Origin: Chloroflexota bacterium | GTDB taxonomy: Bacteria > Chloroflexota > Anaerolineae > CG2-30-64-16 | Direction: 5' to 3' | Assembly: GCA_026389845.1 (NCBI GenBank) | Contig: JAPLHB010000188.1 | Coordinates: forward strand, 62,001-126,000 | DNA: 64,000 bases | Part shown: one piece after another, positions 63,771 through 64,000 of the stretch | How positions within the stretch are numbered: position 1 is the stretch's first letter | How the letters are laid out: each line of letters opens with the position of its first letter | Program-made: the position numbers and the translations under genes | Notes under the pieces: model-generated | Told to the model about the DNA's origin: nothing | The model's input: only the letters and a program-made list of their open reading frames with translations | Databases searched by the model: none

Positions 63771-64000
63771 TTACTTTTGCCCGTTGATCCAACGCTGTTC
63801 GCGTTCGACGATCGCCTGGATGCCGGCCTGAGCTTCGGCAGACAACGGCTGAGGCTTATGGGTCGCCAGGATTTTATCCACCATCACCGCCGCGCGTTGC
63901 TCCATTGTGGTCGCGCCCCGGTCCGCCCACTGCGAGTAGCCACCTTTGTCGGCCAGCTTGGAGTAGAACGGTTCGCGGTAATGCTTGATCGTGTGATCGT
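63771..64000 (-). CDS. MttB-family protein, copy 3 (C-terminal part only)
   Basis: Reading the minus strand from the window edge gives DHTIKHYREPFYSKLADKGG, then YSQWADRGATTMEQRAAVMV and ILATHKPQPLSAEAQAGIQA, ending RWINGQK stop. This matches the C-terminal region of copy 2 (HYRDFWFPKLLDR...IIKDHKPKPLEAEKRQQV) and copy 1 (ILATHRPTPL). The gene continues beyond 64000. It is the third MttB homologue within 12 kb. Confidence 0.85.
   Translation of the reverse strand, partial: DHTIKHYREPFYSKLADKGGYSQWADRGATTMEQRAAVMVDKILATHKPQPLSAEAQAGIQAIVEREQRWINGQK

Overview
The window is about 64 kb of GC-rich bacterial chromosome. Gene content suggests an uncultured Chloroflexota (Anaerolineae/Caldilineae-like). 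The reasons are long secreted proteins with DUF11 repeats and a shared C-terminal Fn3-like domain, an M6-type peptidase, a TIGR01906 membrane protein, several non-pyrrolysine MttB-family methyltransferases, and heavy seeding with short palindromic repeats. There is no rRNA or tRNA, so the phylum is an inference. I found no CRISPR array, prophage or transposase gene.

Layout. (1) 1-14 kb, mostly + strand: thioredoxin reductase (5' cut), GNAT, aldo/keto reductase (-), a heterodimeric ABC exporter with one degenerate ATPase site, zinc-type oxidoreductase plus alpha/beta hydrolase, two membrane proteins, a secreted M6-like metallopeptidase and a CPBP membrane protease. (2) 14.2-21.0 kb: type I restriction-modification operon hsdR - DUF1016/PDDEXK nuclease - hsdM - hsdS, with a clear sigma-70 promoter a few bases before the hsdR start. 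(3) 21-25 kb: DUF2085 membrane protein, peptide deformylase, nitroreductase, FdhD, DinB-like protein. (4) 25-44 kb, - strand: very large secreted proteins (2791-aa DUF11 protein, C25 gingipain-like peptidase, 907-aa beta-rich protein, small Fn3-like protein) and a multi-pass glycosyltransferase-like protein. (5) 40.7-49.8 kb, - strand: a probable RiPP (ribosomally made, modified peptide) locus. It has a BY-kinase, an S26 peptidase, an HPr-kinase-like protein, a PqqD-like protein, a radical SAM/SPASM enzyme and two small precursor genes (58 and 55 aa) that I translated by hand. The precursors share a 17-residue leader block and an NPLxxFLGPL core region. (6) 50-64 kb: a DUF2726 protein of low GC, then a methylated-amine or amino-acid region with three MttB homologues, aminotransferase, Cys/Met-type PLP enzyme, Asp/Glu racemase-like protein, MBL-fold hydrolase, GPH-type transporter and a PQQ-propeller protein.

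A second theme is the repeats. At least six families of short inverted-repeat elements lie between genes, and several sit in frame inside genes. The C25 peptidase gene carries four different families in frame and a fifth at its frameshifted 3' end. One palindromic family codes for a Pro/Gly-rich insert in three unrelated proteins. The main candidates for a new system are the RiPP locus and the protein-coding palindromes.
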